Made by a program: the position numbers and the translations under genes. Below, piece after piece: positions 1 through 8,918 of a stretch of DNA of 60,878 nucleotides. Under the pieces are notes generated by a model, which saw only the letters and a program-made list of their open reading frames with translations, made no database searches and was not told where the DNA came from. This stretch comes from Streptomyces muensis (GTDB taxonomy: Bacteria > Actinomycetota > Actinomycetes > Streptomycetales > Streptomycetaceae). The stretch lies in the NCBI RefSeq assembly GCF_021474425.1, contig NZ_JAKEIP010000026.1, forward strand, positions 1 to 60,878. The letters run 5' to 3'. Each line of letters opens with the position of its first letter. Position 1 is the first letter of the stretch.

Positions 1-70
1 AACGCAGTCGCGCGGCGGTGCGCAGCCCGTCGAGACGGGGCATGACCACGTCCAGGGTGATCACATCGCC
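1..70 (-). pseudogene. Fragment of a response-regulator receiver domain at the left edge
   Basis: Read on the minus strand, the first 70 bases give GDVITLDVVMPRLDGL followed by RTAARLR. This is the classic receiver phospho-acceptor segment (D in LDVVMP) with high GC3. A receiver needs about 50 residues before this Asp, but that upstream stretch would lie antisense inside the start of the next gene, where no receiver-like residues are seen. The N-terminal half therefore seems missing, by a real deletion or a sequence join. The rest of the gene lies outside the window. Confidence 0.4.
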
Positions 71-1105
71 GTGACCCCCGTCGAGCTCTCCCGTACCGTG
101 CTGTGCGCGGTGCGTCGTGCTGTCGATGAGGGGGAGCTGCGGGTCGCCGTGCCGGAGCGGGCCGTGGTGACCGTTCCCGGGCCCGGTGGCTGTGGTGACT
201 ACGCCACCAACATCGCCCTCCAGCTCGCCCGCCCGGCCGGGGAACCGTCCCTGCGGGTCGCCGAGATCCTCCGGCCGCACCTCGCCGACGCGGACGGCGT
301 CGCCGACGTCGTCGTCACCGGGCCGGGGTTCATCAACATCAGCCTGGGCGACACCGCACCCGCCGCCCTCGTCGAGGAGATCCTGCGGCGCGGGCCGCGA
401 TACGGGTTCGTCGACGGCAGGCGAGTTCTGCAACTGCACTGCCCCCACGACCCCCGTGCCCTCGTCGTCGCAGACGTCCTCGCCCGCCTCCTCCGCTCCC
501 AAGGCACCCTCGTCCGCACCAGCTGCGAGGCTCGGCCCCAGCCGGAGTGGGAGGCCGTTCTCGGCGTGCGGGTCGACGCGTACGGCAGCGTCGAGGCCCC
601 GGCGCCGACCGACGTCGTCGTACGGCCCGTGCCGGCGCCCGCCGACCCGCTGCCGCTCGGCCGTGACGCCGCCCGCTGGGCGCTGCTGTACCCCGCCGGG
701 CACGACCGGCCCCGTATCACCGACGAGCACCTCGTCCAGCGTGAGAGCAACCCTCTCTTCCGTGTGCGTTACGCCCACGCCCGCACCCGGGCCGTCAGCC
801 GTAACGCCGCCGACCTGGGGTTCGGCGCGGAACCCGGGGACGTACGACACGACGTCACCGCCCTCCTCGCCGACCACCCCCGCGTCCTCGCCCAGGCGGC
901 GGCGCACCGCGCGCCCGATCGGCTCGCCCGGCACCTCGTCGGCGTCGCCGATGCCGTGCTGCCGCTGCTGCCCGCCGTCCTGCCCCGGGGTGCGGAGAAA
1001 CCCTCGGCCGCCCACCGCTCCCGGCTCGCGCTCGCCGAAGCCGCCGGGACGGTGCTGGCCGGTGGCCTGTCCCTGCTCGGCATCGACGCACCCGAACACC
1101 TCTGA
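71..1105 (+). CDS. nrtL: ArgS-related anticodon-binding protein (NrtL-like)
   Basis: 344 aa with the two ends of an arginyl-tRNA synthetase but not its middle. The N-terminal part (about residues 1-105) has the ArgS additional domain, with [11 protein letters not shown] and GPGFINISL. The C-terminal part (about 220-344) looks like the DALR anticodon-binding domain, including [12 protein letters not shown] and a terminal [11 protein letters not shown]. The class I Rossmann core with HIGH/KMSKS motifs is absent, so aminoacylation is not expected. A tRNA-binding role is inference. It sits 17 bp before lysA, where mycobacteria have argS. GTG start; AGGG about 14 bases upstream is a poor ribosome site. 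The symbol follows the name I recall for this family. Confidence 0.75.
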   Translation: MTPVELSRTVLCAVRRAVDEGELRVAVPERAVVTVPGPGGCGDYATNIALQLARPAGEPSLRVAEILRPHLADADGVADVVVTGPGFINISLGDTAPAALVEEILRRGPRYGFVDGRRVLQLHCPHDPRALVVADVLARLLRSQGTLVRTSCEARPQPEWEAVLGVRVDAYGSVEAPAPTDVVVRPVPAPADPLPLGRDAARWALLYPAGHDRPRITDEHLVQRESNPLFRVRYAHARTRAVSRNAADLGFGAEPGDVRHDVTALLADHPRVLAQAAAHRAPDRLARHLVGVADAVLPLLPAVLPRGAEKPSAAHRSRLALAEAAGTVLAGGLSLLGIDAPEHL

Positions 1106-1122
1106 GAGAGCCTGCGAAAGTC

Positions 1123-2514
1123 ATGAGCCGTTCCGCACACCCCGCCGGGCCCCGCCACGCTGACGTCCTCCCCGAGGGCCACTACTCCGCCCCGCCCGCC
1201 GACCTCAACACTCTCGATCCGAAGGTGTGGGCCCAGACCGTCGGCCGGGACGCCGACGGTGTCGTCACGGTCGGTGGTGTCGACGTGAAGAGCCTCGCCG
1301 AACAGCACGGCACCCCCGCCTACGTCCTCGACGAGGCCGACTTCCGCGCCCGGGCCCGCGCCTGGCGCGGGGCGTTCGGGGCCGACGCCGACGTGTTCTA
1401 CGCCGGCAAGGCGTTCCTGTCCCGTGCCGTCGTGCGGTGGCTGCACGAGGAAGGGCTCAACCTGGACGTGTGCTCCGGCGGCGAGCTGGCCACCGCCCTG
1501 TCGGCCGGCATGCCCGCCGACCGCATCGCCTTCCACGGCAACAACAAGTCCATGGACGAGATCCGCCGCGCCATCGAGGCCGGTGTCGGACGTATCGTCC
1601 TCGACTCCTTCCAGGAGATCGTCCGCGTCGCCCACATCGCGCAGGAACTCGGCAAGCGGCAGCGGGTCCAGATCCGGATCACGGTGGGCGTCGAGGCGCA
1701 CACGCACGAGTTCATCGCCACCGCCCACGAGGACCAGAAGTTCGGCATCCCGCTCGCCGGCGGGCAGGCCGCCGAGGCCGTGCGGCGCGCGCTGCGGCTC
1801 GACGGGCTCGAGCTCATCGGGATCCACAGCCACATCGGGTCGCAGATCTTCGACATGTCCGGGTTCGAGGTCGCCGCGCACCGCGTCGTCGGGCTGCTGA
1901 AGGACATCCGCGACGAGCATGGCGTCGAGCTTCCCGAGATCGACCTCGGGGGCGGTCTCGGTATCGCCTACACCAGCGACGACGACCCCCGCGAACCCCA
2001 CGAGATCGCCAAGGCGCTCACCGAGATCGTCACCCGTGAGTGCGAGGCCGCCAAGCTGCGGACGCCGCGCATCTCCGTCGAGCCCGGGCGGGCCATCGTC
2101 GGGCCGACCGCCTTCACGCTCTACGAGGTCGGCACCATCAAGCCCCTCGACGGGCTGCGTACGTACGTCTCCGTCGACGGCGGCATGTCGGACAACATCC
2201 GTACGGCGCTGTACGACGCCGAGTACAGCGTCGCCCTGGTGTCCCGGACGAGCGACGCCGAGCCCATGCTGGCCCGCGTCGTCGGCAAGCACTGCGAGAG
2301 CGGGGACATCGTCGTGAAGGACGCGTTCCTGCCGTCCGACCTGGCACCGGGTGACCTGATCGCCGTACCGGCGACCGGGGCGTACTGCCGGTCCATGGCC
2401 AGCAACTACAACCATGTGCTGCGGCCGCCCGTCGTCGCGGTGAACGACGGCGAGTCCCGGGTGATCGTCCGGCGTGAGACGGAGGAGGACCTCCTGCGTC
2501 TCGACGTCGGGTAA
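1123..2514 (+). CDS. lysA: Diaminopimelate decarboxylase
   Basis: 463 aa, fold-type III PLP enzyme that decarboxylates meso-diaminopimelate to L-lysine, the last step of lysine synthesis in the cytoplasm. The PLP lysine is K96 in VFYAGKAF. The phosphate-binding [12 protein letters not shown] and the dimer-interface active-site motif CESGDI are present. Length is normal for the actinobacterial family. The ATG start lies 17 bp after the ArgS-like gene, with a GAAAG ribosome site, so the two are probably co-transcribed. The aspartate-pathway genes hom, thrC and thrB follow. Confidence 0.97.
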   Translation: MSRSAHPAGPRHADVLPEGHYSAPPADLNTLDPKVWAQTVGRDADGVVTVGGVDVKSLAEQHGTPAYVLDEADFRARARAWRGAFGADADVFYAGKAFLSRAVVRWLHEEGLNLDVCSGGELATALSAGMPADRIAFHGNNKSMDEIRRAIEAGVGRIVLDSFQEIVRVAHIAQELGKRQRVQIRITVGVEAHTHEFIATAHEDQKFGIPLAGGQAAEAVRRALRLDGLELIGIHSHIGSQIFDMSGFEVAAHRVVGLLKDIRDEHGVELPEIDLGGGLGIAYTSDDDPREPHEIAKALTEIVTRECEAAKLRTPRISVEPGRAIVGPTAFTLYEVGTIKPLDGLRTYVSVDGGMSDNIRTALYDAEYSVALVSRTSDAEPMLARVVGKHCESGDIVVKDAFLPSDLAPGDLIAVPATGAYCRSMASNYNHVLRPPVVAVNDGESRVIVRRETEEDLLRLDVG

Positions 2515-2587
2515 CCCGAAAAAGAACCGGGGGGTGGAAGATCTCCTGTCTTTCGCCCCCGTACAAATGAAATAGATGTCTCACAAT

Positions 2588-2616
2588 CCGGACCAGGGGC
2601 AGAAACTCCCGTCCGG
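2588..2616 (+). promoter_or_regulatory. Hairpin in the lysA-hom intergenic region
   Basis: CCGGAC at 2588-2593 pairs with GTCCGG at 2611-2616, and GGG inside pairs with CCC after a two-base bulge. There is no T tract, so it is not a clear terminator. It lies about 48 bp before the hom start and could be a leader structure or the end of lysA mRNA. Confidence 0.35.
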
Positions 2617-2663
2617 TGAGTGAGACTGGTGCAACCGTAGACGGTATGAGGAAACGAGGTCGG

Positions 2664-3956
2664 ATGATGCGTACGCGTCCGCTGAAGGTGGCGCTGCTGG
2701 GCTGTGGGGTTGTCGGCTCAGAGGTGGCGCGCATCATGACGACGCACGCCGACGACCTCGCCGCCCGCATCGGCGCCCCCGTGGAGCTCGCGGGCGTGGC
2801 CGTACGGCGGCCCTCCAAGGTCCGTGAGGGCATCGACCCGGCCCTCGTCACCACCGACGCGACCGCCCTCGTCAAACGCGGCGACATCGATGTGGTGGTC
2901 GAGGTGATCGGCGGGATCGAGCCCGCCCGTACCCTCATCACCACCGCCTTCGAGCACGGCGCCTCGGTCGTGTCGGCCAACAAGGCGCTGCTCGCCCAGG
3001 ACGGGGCCGCCCTCCATGCGGCTGCCGAGGCGAACGGCAAGGACCTCTACTACGAGGCCGCCGTCGCCGGTGCCATCCCGCTGATCCGGCCGCTGCGCGA
3101 GTCCCTCGCCGGCGACAAGGTCAACCGGGTGCTCGGCATCGTCAACGGGACCACGAACTTCATCCTCGACAAGATGGACTCGACCGGGGCCGGATACCAG
3201 GAGGCCCTCGACGAGGCCACCGCCCTGGGGTACGCCGAGGCCGACCCGACCGCCGACGTCGAGGGCTTCGACGCCGCCGCCAAGGCCGCCATCCTCGCCG
3301 GTATCGCCTTCCACACGCGTGTGCGTCTCGACGACGTCTACCGCGAGGGCATGACCGAGGTGACCGCGGCCGACTTCGCCTCGGCGAAGGAGATGGGCTG
3401 CACCATCAAGCTGCTCGCCATCTGTGAGCGGGCCGAGGACGGGGCGTCCGTCACCGCGCGTGTTCATCCCGCCATGATTCCGCTGACCCATCCGCTCGCC
3501 TCCGTGCGCGGCGCCTACAACGCCGTCTTCGTCGAGTCGGACGCCTCCGGTCAGCTCATGTTCTACGGCCCCGGCGCGGGCGGTTCGCCGACTGCGTCCG
3601 CCGTGCTCGGCGACCTCGTCGCCGTCTGCCGCAACCGGCTCAGCGGGGCAACGGGGCCCGGCGAGTCGGCGTACGCCGCCCTGCCCGTGTCGCCCATGGG
3701 CGATGTCGTCACGCGCTATCACATCAGCCTCGACGTGGCGGACAAACCGGGTGTTCTCGCTCAGGTGGCGACCGTGTTCGCCGAGCACGGTGTCTCGATC
3801 GATACGGTTCGGCAGCAGGGCAAGGACGGCGAGGCCTCCCTCGTCGTCGTCACCCACCGTGCGTCCGACGCGGCCCTCGTCGGGACCGTCGAGGCGCTGC
3901 GCAAGCTCGACACCGTGCGGGGTGTCGCCAGCATCATGCGGGTTGAAGGAGAGTAA
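2664..3956 (+). CDS. hom: Homoserine dehydrogenase
   Basis: 430 aa, NAD(P)H-dependent reduction of aspartate semialdehyde to homoserine, the branch point to threonine and methionine. The Rossmann motif ALLGCGVVGSEV is at the N-terminus. NGTTNFIL and AEADPTADVEGFDAAAK are the catalytic-domain signatures. A C-terminal ACT domain (YHISLDVADKPGVLAQVA) suggests threonine feedback inhibition. I chose ATG 2664, preceded by GAGGT, because homology begins at MMRTRPLKVALLG; an in-frame upstream GTG at 2616 is less likely. thrC follows after 6 bp. Confidence 0.96.
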   Translation: MMRTRPLKVALLGCGVVGSEVARIMTTHADDLAARIGAPVELAGVAVRRPSKVREGIDPALVTTDATALVKRGDIDVVVEVIGGIEPARTLITTAFEHGASVVSANKALLAQDGAALHAAAEANGKDLYYEAAVAGAIPLIRPLRESLAGDKVNRVLGIVNGTTNFILDKMDSTGAGYQEALDEATALGYAEADPTADVEGFDAAAKAAILAGIAFHTRVRLDDVYREGMTEVTAADFASAKEMGCTIKLLAICERAEDGASVTARVHPAMIPLTHPLASVRGAYNAVFVESDASGQLMFYGPGAGGSPTASAVLGDLVAVCRNRLSGATGPGESAYAALPVSPMGDVVTRYHISLDVADKPGVLAQVATVFAEHGVSIDTVRQQGKDGEASLVVVTHRASDAALVGTVEALRKLDTVRGVASIMRVEGE

Positions 3957-3962
3957 CCAGCA

Positions 3963-5021
3963 ATGACCCACCAGTGGCGCGGAATCATCGAGGAGTACCG
4001 GGACCGGCTGCCCGTCTCCGACACCACGCCGGTCGTGACGCTCCGCGAGGGCGGCACGCCCCTCGTGCCCGCGCAGGTGCTCTCCGAGCGCACGGGCTGC
4101 GAGGTCCACCTGAAGGTGGAGGGCGCGAACCCGACCGGGTCCTTCAAGGACCGCGGCATGACCATGGCCATCACCAAGGCGAAGGAGGAGGGGGCCAAGG
4201 CCGTCATCTGCGCCTCCACCGGCAACACCTCCGCCTCGGCCGCCGCCTATGCCGTGCGCGCGGGCATGGTCTCGGCCGTTCTCGTCCCGCAGGGCAAGAT
4301 CGCGCTCGGCAAGATGGGCCAGGCGCTCGTCCACGGTGCGAAGATCCTCCAGGTCGACGGCAATTTCGACGACTGCCTCACGCTCGCCCGCGACCTGAGC
4401 GACAACTACCCCGTGGCCCTGGTCAATTCGGTCAACCCGGTGCGTATCGAGGGCCAGAAGACGGCCTCCTTCGAGATCGTGGACATGCTGGGCGACGCCC
4501 CCGACATCCACGTCCTTCCGGTGGGCAACGCGGGCAACATCACCGCGTACTGGAAGGGGTACACCGAGTACGCCGCCGACGGCATCGCCAAGAGGACCCC
4601 GCGCATGTGGGGCTTCCAGGCCTCCGGCTCCGCGCCCATCGTGCGCGGCGAGGTCGTCAAGGACCCGTCGACCATCGCCACCGCCATCCGCATCGGCAAC
4701 CCGGCGTCCTGGCAGTACGCGCTCGCCGCGCGGGACGAGTCCGGCGGGTTCATCGACGAGGTGACGGACCGTGAAATCCTGCGCGCCTACCGTCTGTTGG
4801 CCGCGCAGGAGGGCGTCTTCGTCGAGCCCGCGTCCGCCGCGTCCGTCGCCGGTCTGCTGAAGGCCGCCGAGCAGGGCAAGGTCGACCCGGGCCAGACGAT
4901 CGTGTGCACCGTCACCGGAAACGGCCTGAAGGACCCCGACTGGGCCGTCGCCGGCGCCCCGCAGCCCGTCACCGTCCCGGTCGACGCGGCGACGGCGGCC
5001 GAGCGGCTCGGGCTGGCGTAG
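3963..5021 (+). CDS. thrC: Threonine synthase
   Basis: 352 aa, PLP-dependent conversion of O-phosphohomoserine to threonine. The PLP lysine is K62 in [11 protein letters not shown]. The phosphate-binding loop is in [15 protein letters not shown], and the C-terminal [13 protein letters not shown] is conserved. The start follows the hom stop by 6 bp and its ribosome site (GGAGAG) lies inside the end of hom, so the two are translationally coupled. thrB follows after a 339 bp gap, so the pathway is split into at least two transcription units or read through. Confidence 0.97.
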   Translation: MTHQWRGIIEEYRDRLPVSDTTPVVTLREGGTPLVPAQVLSERTGCEVHLKVEGANPTGSFKDRGMTMAITKAKEEGAKAVICASTGNTSASAAAYAVRAGMVSAVLVPQGKIALGKMGQALVHGAKILQVDGNFDDCLTLARDLSDNYPVALVNSVNPVRIEGQKTASFEIVDMLGDAPDIHVLPVGNAGNITAYWKGYTEYAADGIAKRTPRMWGFQASGSAPIVRGEVVKDPSTIATAIRIGNPASWQYALAARDESGGFIDEVTDREILRAYRLLAAQEGVFVEPASAASVAGLLKAAEQGKVDPGQTIVCTVTGNGLKDPDWAVAGAPQPVTVPVDAATAAERLGLA

Positions 5022-5360
5022 CACTCGCGCGACCGGGCCACACCCCGTCGTAAGGGGGCCCGCCCCGTCGTACGGGACTCGCGTACGCGAGTGAGAGGGC
5101 GCTCGCCTGGGGAATTCCCCTACAGGGGGTGCACAGGGGGCATACGACACGCATCGTGCGCCTCCTGTGCGCCCTATGTCGCCACAGAACCTACCTTCGA
5201 TAGGCTGTACCGAACCCGCCCGCCGCATATGCCTCCGCATGGGGTGCGGTGCCGCGCCGTCTCCGCGGCCCGGAAGCGGCCCCAGGGGTCTTCGTACGTC
5301 ATCGAATGTCGTCATCGAATGTCTTCGACAATCACGCAGCTCAAGGAGAGTCATCAAGCG
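5022..5360. other. Repeat-rich thrC-thrB intergenic region
   Basis: 339 bp without a convincing gene. It holds two near-identical inverted segments (CCCCGTCGTAAGGGG near 5043 and CCCCGTCGTACGGG near 5063), the 16-bp perfect palindrome ACTCGCGTACGCGAGT at 5077-5092, the palindrome GGGGAATTCCCC at 5109-5120, two ACAGGGGG words near 5123-5140, and an exact tandem 13-mer GTCATCGAATGTC at 5298-5310 and 5311-5323. ACCTTCGATAGGCT near 5190-5205 is a possible -10 region. The left part may terminate thrC and the right part may carry the thrB promoter. Confidence 0.5.
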
Positions 5361-6290
5361 ATGGCCGGTCCAGCGTTCCGCGCCGCCGCCGTCCGGGTGC
5401 GCGTCCCCGCCACCAGCGCCAACCTCGGCCCGGGCTTCGACGCCCTCGGCCTCTCGCTGGGGCTCTACGACGACGTGGTCGTCCGGGTGGCCGACTCCGG
5501 GCTGCACATCGACATCGCGGGCGAGGGCAGCGAGACGCTGCCGCGTGACGAAAAGCACCTTCTCGTACGCTCCCTGCGCACCGCCTTCGATCTGCTGGGC
5601 GGCCAGCCGCGCGGCCTGGAGATCGTCTGCGCCAACCGCATCCCGCACGGCCGCGGCCTCGGCTCCTCCTCGGCCGCCATCTGCGCCGGCATCGTCGCCG
5701 CCCGCGCCGTGACCATAGGCGGCGAGGCCAAGCTCGACGACGCGGCCCTGCTGGAGCTGGCCACCGAGATCGAGGGCCACCCCGACAACGTCGCGGCCTG
5801 TCTGCTCGGCGGGTTCACCCTCTCCTGGATGGAGGCCGGCGCCGCCCGGGCCATCAGGATGGATCCCGCCGATTCCATCGTTCCGGTGGTTTTCGTGCCC
5901 GGAAAGCCGGTCCTCACCGAGACCGCGCGCGGCCTGCTCCCGCGCACCGTGCCGCACGTCGACGCCGCCACCAACGCGGGCCGAGCGGCCCTGCTCGTCG
6001 AGGCCCTGACCAGGCGCCCCGAGCTGCTGCTGCCCGCCACCGAGGACCGTCTCCACCAGGAGTACCGCGCACCGGCCATGCCGGAGAGCGCCGCGCTGGT
6101 GGAGCGACTGCGGGCCGACGGAGTCCCGGCAGTCATCTCAGGAGCAGGACCCACCGTGCTCGCGCTGGCCGATGCCGACAGCGCCGACAAGGTGGCCCAT
6201 CTGGCAGGCGAGGGCTGGGCCGCGAACCGGCTCGACCTCGACGCGCAGGGAGCGAGCGTGCTGCCGCTTGCTCCCTCCGGTGACATTTAG
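5361..6290 (+). CDS. thrB: Homoserine kinase
   Basis: 309 aa GHMP-family kinase that phosphorylates homoserine with ATP to O-phosphohomoserine, the substrate of ThrC. The N-terminal VPATSANLGPGFDALGLSL is diagnostic. The ATP loop is in PHGRGLGSSSAAI and the third GHMP motif is AVISGAGPTVLALAD. The frame is open upstream, but homology begins at MAGPAFRAA and ATG 5361 has a good AAGGAGAG ribosome site 10 bp upstream. It is followed by the long rho leader. Confidence 0.96.
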   Translation: MAGPAFRAAAVRVRVPATSANLGPGFDALGLSLGLYDDVVVRVADSGLHIDIAGEGSETLPRDEKHLLVRSLRTAFDLLGGQPRGLEIVCANRIPHGRGLGSSSAAICAGIVAARAVTIGGEAKLDDAALLELATEIEGHPDNVAACLLGGFTLSWMEAGAARAIRMDPADSIVPVVFVPGKPVLTETARGLLPRTVPHVDAATNAGRAALLVEALTRRPELLLPATEDRLHQEYRAPAMPESAALVERLRADGVPAVISGAGPTVLALADADSADKVAHLAGEGWAANRLDLDAQGASVLPLAPSGDI

Positions 6291-6701
6291 GAGCGCGCGG
6301 TTGCCGGATTTCGAGAGGGGGAATGTTTGTTGGATCCGGTAGTGTTAACCTCAAGTCTGCACCCGACCCCACCATGGCGAGGTGCTTCGTGTCCCCGTCC
6401 GGGACAGACATTCTTCCGGGAGCCTCCCAAGCCGCACTGTGTTCCGTACGACGTACGCGGGCAGTACCTCGTACGCGGGCGCTGAGCGACTTGCCGGGCA
6501 CGCTCCGGAACCGGCGCGACCGAGCCGAGTGACACAGACACTGAGTGCCACGGCTCTGGGAAGCGTCATCACCAGATATTTCCTCCGCCGCTTTGGCGGA
6601 CCACCGCCCCGGCACGGTCCACACACCAAGGACCGAAGCCGGACAGCACAACCGGTCGCCGAGCCAGACAGGCCGACGTCCGCTCCAGGGAAGGACCCTT
6701 C
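6291..6701 (+). promoter_or_regulatory. Long leader region of rho
   Basis: 411 bp with no plausible gene. Near 6327-6350 it has an AT-richer patch (TTTGTTGGATCC then GTGTTAACC) that may be the promoter. CGTACGCGGGC occurs twice, at 6452-6462 and 6470-6480. A TCCGCC-GCTTT-GGCGGA hairpin is at 6584-6600. A leader of this size is compatible with Rho autoregulation by premature termination, known for rho in other bacteria; here that is inference. Confidence 0.5.
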
Positions 6702-8705
6702 GTGAGCGACACCACCGATCTGATGGGCGCACGTGTCGAGGAGACCGCTGCCGCGCCCGCCACGGACGCCTCCGCGCCTGCCAGCGGTGCCGGCTCCCGG
6801 CGGCGCCGCGGTACCGGCCTCGAGGGCATGGTGCTGGCCGAGCTGCAGCAGGTCGCATCCGGCCTCGGCATCAGGGGCACGGCGCGTATGCGCAAGAGCC
6901 AGCTGATCGAGGTCATCAAGGAGGCGCAGGCCGGAGGGGGATCCGCCCCGGCGAAGGCCGAGACCGCCACCGAGACCAAGCCGAAGCGCCGCGCCACCTC
7001 CCGCGCCCGTACGGGCGACGAGGCCGCCGCCGCGAAGAAGGCGGACAAGGCCGCCGAGGCCCCCGCCGAGAAGGCCGTGGCCCAGCAGCAGATCGAGATC
7101 CCCGGCCAGCCGGCCAGCGACGACGCGCCGGCCGAGCGCCGCCGTCGCCGCGCCACCGCCGACGCCGGTGCCCCCGCGGCCGCCCCCGAGACGGTCGCCG
7201 CCGAGGCGAAGAGCGAGCCGAAGGCCGAGACGCCCGCGCAGCCGCAGGGCCAGCAGGGTGACGCCAAGGGCGACGCCGGCGAGGGCGGCGAGGGCCGCCG
7301 TCGCGACCGCCGGGAGCGCGGCCGGGACCGTGACCGCGGTGACCGCGGTGACCGTCGCAAGGGCGACGACCAGCAGGGCGGCGGCCGTCAGGACCGCCAG
7401 CAGGGCCAGCAGCAGGGCGGTGGCCGTCAGGACCGCCAGCGTGACAACGGCCCGCAGGACGACGACGACTTCGAGGGCGGCCGGCGTGGCCGTCGCGGGC
7501 GTTACCGCGACCGCCGTGGCCGTCGCGGCCGCGACGACGTGCAGGAGCCGCAGATCGCCGAGGACGACGTCCTGATCCCCGTCGCGGGCATCCTGGACAT
7601 CCTCGACAACTACGCCTTCATCCGTACGTCCGGGTACCTGCCGGGCCCGAACGACGTGTACGTCTCCCTCGCCCAGGTCCGCAAGAACGGCCTGCGCAAG
7701 GGCGACCACATCACCGGTGCGGTCCGTCAGCCCAAGGAAGGCGAGCGGCGCGAGAAGTTCAACGCGCTGGTGCGTCTCGACTCCGTCAACGGCATGGCGC
7801 CCGAACACGGCCGCGGCCGCCCGGAGTTCAACAAGCTCACCCCGCTCTACCCGCAGGACCGGCTCCGCCTGGAGACCGACCCGGGCGTGCTGACCACCCG
7901 CATCATCGACCTCGTGTCGCCGATCGGTAAGGGCCAGCGCGGTCTGATCGTGGCCCCGCCGAAGACCGGTAAGACCATGATCATGCAGGCCATCGCCAAC
8001 GCGATCACGCACAACAACCCCGAGTGCCACCTGATGGTCGTCCTGGTCGACGAGCGTCCGGAAGAGGTCACCGACATGCAGCGGTCGGTCAAGGGCGAGG
8101 TCATCTCCTCGACCTTCGACCGCCCGGCCGAGGACCACACCACGGTCGCCGAGCTCGCGATCGAGCGTGCGAAGCGGCTGGTGGAGCTGGGTCACGACGT
8201 GGTCGTGCTGCTCGACTCGATCACCCGTCTGGGTCGTGCGTACAACCTGGCCGCGCCCGCCTCCGGCCGCATCCTGTCCGGTGGTGTCGACTCGACCGCG
8301 CTGTACCCGCCGAAGCGCTTCTTCGGTGCGGCGCGCAACATCGAGGACGGTGGCTCGCTCACCATCCTGGCCACCGCTCTCGTCGACACCGGGTCCCGCA
8401 TGGACGAGGTGATCTTCGAGGAGTTCAAGGGCACCGGCAACATGGAGCTCAAGCTCGACCGGAAGCTCGCGGACAAGCGCATCTTCCCGGCGGTGGACGT
8501 GGACGCGTCCGGTACCCGTAAGGAAGAGATCCTGCTCGGCAACGAGGAGCTGGCGGTTGTCTGGAAGCTGCGGCGGGTGCTGCACGCGCTGGACCAGCAG
8601 CAGGCGATCGAGCTGCTGCTGGACAAGATGAAGCAGACGAAGTCGAATGTCGAGTTCCTGATGCAGATTCAGAAGACGACGCCGACGCCGGGTAACGGTG
8701 ACTAG
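6702..8705 (+). CDS. rho: Transcription termination factor Rho
   Basis: 667 aa hexameric RNA-dependent ATPase ending transcription at C-rich, ribosome-free RNA. A Rho N-terminal SAP-like domain (about 38-76) is followed by a 200-residue insert rich in Arg, Gly, Asp and Gln (about 80-280, with GGGRQDRQ twice), typical of high-GC actinobacteria and probably RNA binding and disordered. The cold-shock fold (about 285-365) has NYAFIR. Walker A is APPKTGKT (418-425) and Walker [20 protein letters not shown] start with GGGAAGGA upstream. An intrinsic terminator follows. Confidence 0.98.
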   Translation: MSDTTDLMGARVEETAAAPATDASAPASGAGSRRRRGTGLEGMVLAELQQVASGLGIRGTARMRKSQLIEVIKEAQAGGGSAPAKAETATETKPKRRATSRARTGDEAAAAKKADKAAEAPAEKAVAQQQIEIPGQPASDDAPAERRRRRATADAGAPAAAPETVAAEAKSEPKAETPAQPQGQQGDAKGDAGEGGEGRRRDRRERGRDRDRGDRGDRRKGDDQQGGGRQDRQQGQQQGGGRQDRQRDNGPQDDDDFEGGRRGRRGRYRDRRGRRGRDDVQEPQIAEDDVLIPVAGILDILDNYAFIRTSGYLPGPNDVYVSLAQVRKNGLRKGDHITGAVRQPKEGERREKFNALVRLDSVNGMAPEHGRGRPEFNKLTPLYPQDRLRLETDPGVLTTRIIDLVSPIGKGQRGLIVAPPKTGKTMIMQAIANAITHNNPECHLMVVLVDERPEEVTDMQRSVKGEVISSTFDRPAEDHTTVAELAIERAKRLVELGHDVVVLLDSITRLGRAYNLAAPASGRILSGGVDSTALYPPKRFFGAARNIEDGGSLTILATALVDTGSRMDEVIFEEFKGTGNMELKLDRKLADKRIFPAVDVDASGTRKEEILLGNEELAVVWKLRRVLHALDQQQAIELLLDKMKQTKSNVEFLMQIQKTTPTPGNGD

Positions 8706-8733
8706 TCGCCGTTGAGCTGTTGGCTGTACGTCG

Positions 8734-8812
8734 GCTGCGGGTCGTTCGTGGTTGATCGCGCCCGCGCGGCGGAGCCGCAAATTGAATACAGCCCCGCGCC
8801 CCTTAAGGCGTT
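8734..8812 (-). repeat. Variant copy of a dispersed Streptomyces intergenic repeat
   Basis: Read on the minus strand, CTTAAGGGGCGCGGGGC starts a segment that shares the GGGGCGCGGGG core with copies at 12084 and 44360. It then diverges into a GC-rich palindromic arm (GCGGCTCCGCCGC). I recall such modules as very common in Streptomyces intergenic DNA. It lies between the rho stop and its terminator. Confidence 0.5.
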
Positions 8813-8813
8813 G

Positions 8814-8853
8814 AGGCCGCCCCCCGTCACACAGTGACGGGGGGCGGCCTTTT
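8814..8853 (+). terminator. Intrinsic terminator of rho
   Basis: GGCCGCCCCCCGTCAC (8815-8830) and GTGACGGGGGGCGGCC (8834-8849) form a perfect 16-bp stem with a 3-base ACA loop. One more A-T pair extends the base and a short T run follows (8850-8853). This is the strongest Rho-independent terminator in the window. Confidence 0.9.
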
Positions 8854-8918
8854 GGCGCTGATAGGGACGGGCGTAGCCATGCGCCCCTTCCTGCACATGC
8901 ATCCCTGGGGGGACCTTC

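Noticed and set aside
5077..5092. ACTCGCGTACGCGAGT as a recombination or attachment site
   Set aside because: No integrase, no direct repeat partner and no mobile DNA nearby; better explained as regulatory or terminator.
2718..6056. Open minus-strand frame of over 1100 codons
   Set aside because: Antisense to hom, thrC and thrB; composition rich in Gly, Arg, Val and Asp is typical of GC-rich antisense frames.
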